Assembly (NCBI GenBank): GCA_026400595.1
Contig: JAPLOT010000257.1
Location: 1-16,552 of the forward strand
DNA from: Alphaproteobacteria bacterium
Lineage (GTDB): Bacteria > Pseudomonadota > Alphaproteobacteria > Rhizobiales > Aestuariivirgaceae
Direction: 5' to 3'
DNA: 16,552 nt
Positions 14,358 through 16,552 of this stretch are shown here, piece after piece; the stretch's first letter is position 1, and each line of letters opens with the position of its first letter. The notes under the pieces are model-generated. The model saw nothing but the letters and a program-made list of their open reading frames with translations, was not told where the DNA came from and did not search any database. Both the position numbers and the translations under genes were made by a program.

Positions 14358-15323
14358 CTATGCGTTTTGCGCATGGCGAAACCGGTCGGTGGCGCGGATG
14401 ACGGCATCGGCGATCCCCGGTTCGGTTGCCGTGTGTCCGGCGTCATGGACGAGCACGAACTCCGCCTCTGGCCAGGCCTTGTGCAGGTCCCATGCCGTGA
14501 CCATGGGGGTGACGACGTCGTAGCGGCCCTGGATGATGACGCCGGGGATGCCCCTCAGCCGGTCTGCATCGTCGATGAGCTGGCCATCGCGGGCGAAGAA
14601 GCCGCGGTTGTGGAAGTAGTGGCATTCGATGCGCGCGAAGGCGAGGGCGAAACGGTCGGCGCCGAATTCGGATACGCGGCGCGGGTCGGGCAACAGCGAC
14701 AGCGTGGCGCCTTCCCACTGGCTCCAGGCGCGGGCGCAGGCGAGCTGTGCCGCCTGATCGGCGCCGGTCAGCCGGCGGTGATAGGCGGCGATGAGATCAT
14801 GGCGCTCGGCTTCCGGAATGGGAGCGACATAGGTCTCCCATACATCCGGAAACAGCGCGTCCGCGCCGCGCTGGTAGAACCACTCGATTTCGCTGCGCCG
14901 GACGGTGAAGATGCCGCGCACCACAAGTCCCGTGACCCGTTCGGGATGGGTCTCGGCATAGGCCAGGGCAAGGGTCGATCCCCAGGACCCGCCGGCCACC
15001 TGCCAGCGGTCGATGCCCAGGTGCTGGCGCAGCCGCTCCATGTCCGCCACCAGGTCCCAGGTCGTGTTCTCTGCCAGCTCGGCATGCGGAGTCGACTGGC
15101 CGCTGCCGCGCTGGTCGAACAGGATGATGCGGTAGTGCGATGGATCATGCATCTGGCGCAGGAAGGGCGTGATGCCGCCACCCGGTCCGCCATGCAGCAC
15201 CACGGCGGGCTTGCCCCTGGGATTGCCGCATTGCTCGAAGTAGATCTCATGAAGGGCGGAGACCTTAAGCCGGCCGCGCTGGAAGGGCTGGATCTCTGGA
15301 TAGAAGACACGGCGCTGGCTCAT
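14358..15323 (-). CDS. pip: Proline iminopeptidase (prolyl aminopeptidase)
   Basis: This alpha/beta-hydrolase peptidase of family S33 removes N-terminal proline from peptides in the cytoplasm. The 321-residue product has the usual length for the family. Motifs are HGGPGGG (residues 44-50, oxyanion loop), DQRGSGQSTPH (70-80), nucleophile Ser113 in GGSWGS, Asp269 in GRYDVVTP and His297 in DAGHTATEPG, with the cap segment DRFALAFARIECHYFHNRGFF between them. The HGGPGGG plus DQRGxGxS plus GGSWGSTLALAYAxxHP combination is diagnostic. I start at ATG 15323, directly after an in-frame GTG (15326) that could also initiate; the upstream sequence contains AGAAGAA. The gene diverges from mscL, with about 115 bp between them. 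Confidence 0.96.
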   Translation of the reverse strand: MSQRRVFYPEIQPFQRGRLKVSALHEIYFEQCGNPRGKPAVVLHGGPGGGITPFLRQMHDPSHYRIILFDQRGSGQSTPHAELAENTTWDLVADMERLRQHLGIDRWQVAGGSWGSTLALAYAETHPERVTGLVVRGIFTVRRSEIEWFYQRGADALFPDVWETYVAPIPEAERHDLIAAYHRRLTGADQAAQLACARAWSQWEGATLSLLPDPRRVSEFGADRFALAFARIECHYFHNRGFFARDGQLIDDADRLRGIPGVIIQGRYDVVTPMVTAWDLHKAWPEAEFVLVHDAGHTATEPGIADAVIRATDRFRHAQNA

Positions 15324-15439
15324 CACATTCTTCTGACCGTTGATGCTTGGGTTTTGCTTGTATGTGGACTATGGGCTAAACGAACGCAATGTGCGGCAGA
15401 CGCGCGCATGACGGGAAAACGCTACGGGGGAATTTCGCA

Positions 15440-15865
15440 ATGTCAGGTTCGATGTGGCAAGAATTCAAGTCCTTCGCCTTCAAGGGCAATGCCTTTGATC
15501 TTGCAATCGGTGTCATCATCGGCGCCGCCTTCGGCAAGATCGTCAGTTCGCTGGTCGACGACATCATCATGCCGATCATCGGCCGCCTCACCGGCGGGCT
15601 GGACTTCAACAACTACTTCCTTGGCCTCAACTCCAATGTGACGGCGACAAACCTGACGGCCGCGCGCGAACAGGGCGCGGTGCTGGCCTATGGCAGCTTC
15701 ATCACCGTCCTCATCAACTTCCTGATCATTGCCTTCATCCTGTTCCAGCTCGTCAAGATCTCGAACCGCATGAAGAAGGCGGAACCGCCGCCGCCGCCGC
15801 CCGCCCCCAGCAAGTCGGAAGAGCTGCTGGCCGAGATCCGCGACGCCCTGGTGAAGAAGAAGTAG
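15440..15865 (+). CDS. mscL: Large-conductance mechanosensitive channel MscL
   Basis: MscL is the homopentameric inner-membrane pore that opens under extreme membrane tension to release solutes on osmotic downshock. The 141-residue product shows the N-terminal amphipathic helix (MWQEFKSFAFKGNAFDLAIG), TM1 with the gate sequence AIGVIIGAAFGKIVSSLVDDIIMPIIG (residues 22-48), a periplasmic loop (about 51-82), TM2 (YGSFITVLINFLIIAFILFQLVK, 84-106) and a C-terminal cytoplasmic helix (EELLAEIRDALVKKK). A linker with six consecutive prolines (116-121) joins TM2 to that helix. The ATG at 15440 is preceded by GGGGGAA at a good distance; the frame before it is not MscL-like. It is probably a single-gene transcript. 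Confidence 0.97.
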   Translation: MSGSMWQEFKSFAFKGNAFDLAIGVIIGAAFGKIVSSLVDDIIMPIIGRLTGGLDFNNYFLGLNSNVTATNLTAAREQGAVLAYGSFITVLINFLIIAFILFQLVKISNRMKKAEPPPPPPAPSKSEELLAEIRDALVKKK

Positions 15866-15881
15866 TCCTTTCCTGCAATGC

Positions 15882-15930
15882 AGATGCGAGGCCCGGGTGC
15901 TGGACACGCGGACCTCGGGTTTGCTTAAGG
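15882..15930. terminator. Weak hairpin between mscL and the aminotransferase
   Basis: Arms around GAGGCCCG and CGGACCTC (15889 to about 15917) pair imperfectly. On the minus strand the mismatch becomes a G-U pair, so the stem is better in that direction, but no minus-strand gene needs it. On the plus strand it is followed by GGGTTTGCTT. It might reduce read-through from mscL. Evidence is thin. Confidence 0.25.
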
Positions 15931-15937
15931 CATGGCC

Positions 15938-16552
15938 ATGACACCTGAACAGCTTCTCGCCGGATTGACGCCAGAGGCCCGCGACGAGCCCGACAGCGGC
16001 ATCGTGAAGGCCGCGATGTACGGCTTGGCGCGGGGCGATGTCATTCCGCTGTGGTCGGGCGAAGGCAATGTCCCGACGCCAGCCGCCTTCGCCCAGCCGG
16101 CCATCGACAGCCTGCTGCGGGGCGAGACCTTCTATACCTGGCAACGCGGCATTCCGGAACTGCGCGAAGCCCTGGCGCGCTATCACGCGCGGCAGTTCGG
16201 CCGGGCCTTCGACGCGGAGAATTTCTTTGTCACCTCGGGCGGCATGCAGGCGATCCAGACCATCATCCAGATGATCGCGGGCGAAGGCGACGAGATCATC
16301 ATTCCCACGCCCGCCTGGCCCAACTATGCCGGGCCGCTCCGCGTGCAGGGTTCACGCCCGGTAGAAGTCCCGATGGACTTCCGCAACGGGCGCTGGCACC
16401 TCGATCTCGACCGGCTCTTCGATGCGATCACGCCGCGCACCCGCGCCATCTCGCTCAACTCGCCGTCCAATCCGGTGGGCTGGACGGCAACGCGCGACGA
16501 ACTCATGGCGGTGCGCGATACGTGCCGCAGGCGTGGACTGTGGATCCTGGGC
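15938..16552 (+). CDS. PLP-dependent class I/II aminotransferase (3' end cut by window)
   Basis: The frame is open from ATG 15938 to the window edge (205 codons). The product is a fold-type I PLP enzyme of the aspartate aminotransferase class. Seen are IPLWSGEGNVPTPAAFAQPA near the substrate-binding N-terminus, TFYTWQRGIPELREALARYH, FFVTSGGMQAIQTIIQM (the segment that binds the PLP phosphate), IIIPTPAWPNYAGPLR and AISLNSPSNPVGWTAT (with the conserved Asn contacting the PLP O3'). The pyridine-binding Asp and the Schiff-base Lys lie beyond the window. ATG 15938 is preferred because AAGG is 7 nt upstream; ATG 15932 is in the same frame but too close to that site. The substrate amino acid cannot be told from this part. 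Confidence 0.9.
   Translation, partial: MTPEQLLAGLTPEARDEPDSGIVKAAMYGLARGDVIPLWSGEGNVPTPAAFAQPAIDSLLRGETFYTWQRGIPELREALARYHARQFGRAFDAENFFVTSGGMQAIQTIIQMIAGEGDEIIIPTPAWPNYAGPLRVQGSRPVEVPMDFRNGRWHLDLDRLFDAITPRTRAISLNSPSNPVGWTATRDELMAVRDTCRRRGLWILG

Noticed and set aside
14367..15641. A 424-codon plus-strand open frame reaching into mscL
   Set aside because: It is antisense to proline iminopeptidase, which has an intact catalytic triad, and then out of frame with mscL.

Overview
This 16.5 kb, GC-rich window has the gene content and local order of an alphaproteobacterial chromosome, most likely Hyphomicrobiales (Rhizobiales). That assignment is an inference from three things: the tRNA-Leu / ribonuclease D / lptC / lptA / lptB order, an NDUFA9-like gene beside uppP, and third codon positions rich in G and C. 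I see no insertion sequences, phage genes, CRISPR array, toxin-antitoxin pair or other sign of recent transfer. This is compact core chromosome.

Layout, left to right. (1) 1-2619, minus strand: a tRNA-Leu(CAG) gene with a good promoter, followed 31 nt later by a ribonuclease D-like exonuclease and then lptC, lptA and lptB. lptB runs off the left edge. The Lpt proteins drive lipopolysaccharide export. (2) 2777-4554: an NDUFA9-like NAD(P)-binding protein (plus) convergent with uppP (minus); their coding ends overlap by 34 bp. (3) 4715-7379, plus: glutathione S-transferase, queG (last step of queuosine synthesis) and a YeeZ-like SDR protein, nearly without gaps. (4) 7369-8166, minus: an ABHD10-like alpha/beta hydrolase overlapping the SDR tail. 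(5) 8272-11455, plus: a MacA-like adaptor, a separate ABC ATPase and a MacB-like permease, with overlapping start and stop codons. (6) 11456-13810, minus: an MltB-type lytic transglycosylase and rmuC. (7) 13811-14357: the only sizeable gap between conventional genes. It holds a 44-codon small gene with its own promoter, ribosome-binding site and terminator, plus paired GC-rich hairpins that may be a small RNA. (8) 14358-15323, minus: proline iminopeptidase. (9) 15440-end, plus: mscL and the start of a PLP-dependent aminotransferase.

A cell-envelope theme recurs: LPS export (lptABC), undecaprenyl phosphate recycling (uppP), a MacAB-like tripartite pump half-set, a murein transglycosylase and an osmotic safety valve (mscL). 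I find no new multi-gene system. The best candidates for undescribed biology are the small gene at 14118-14252 and the structured intergenic region at 13845-13990.
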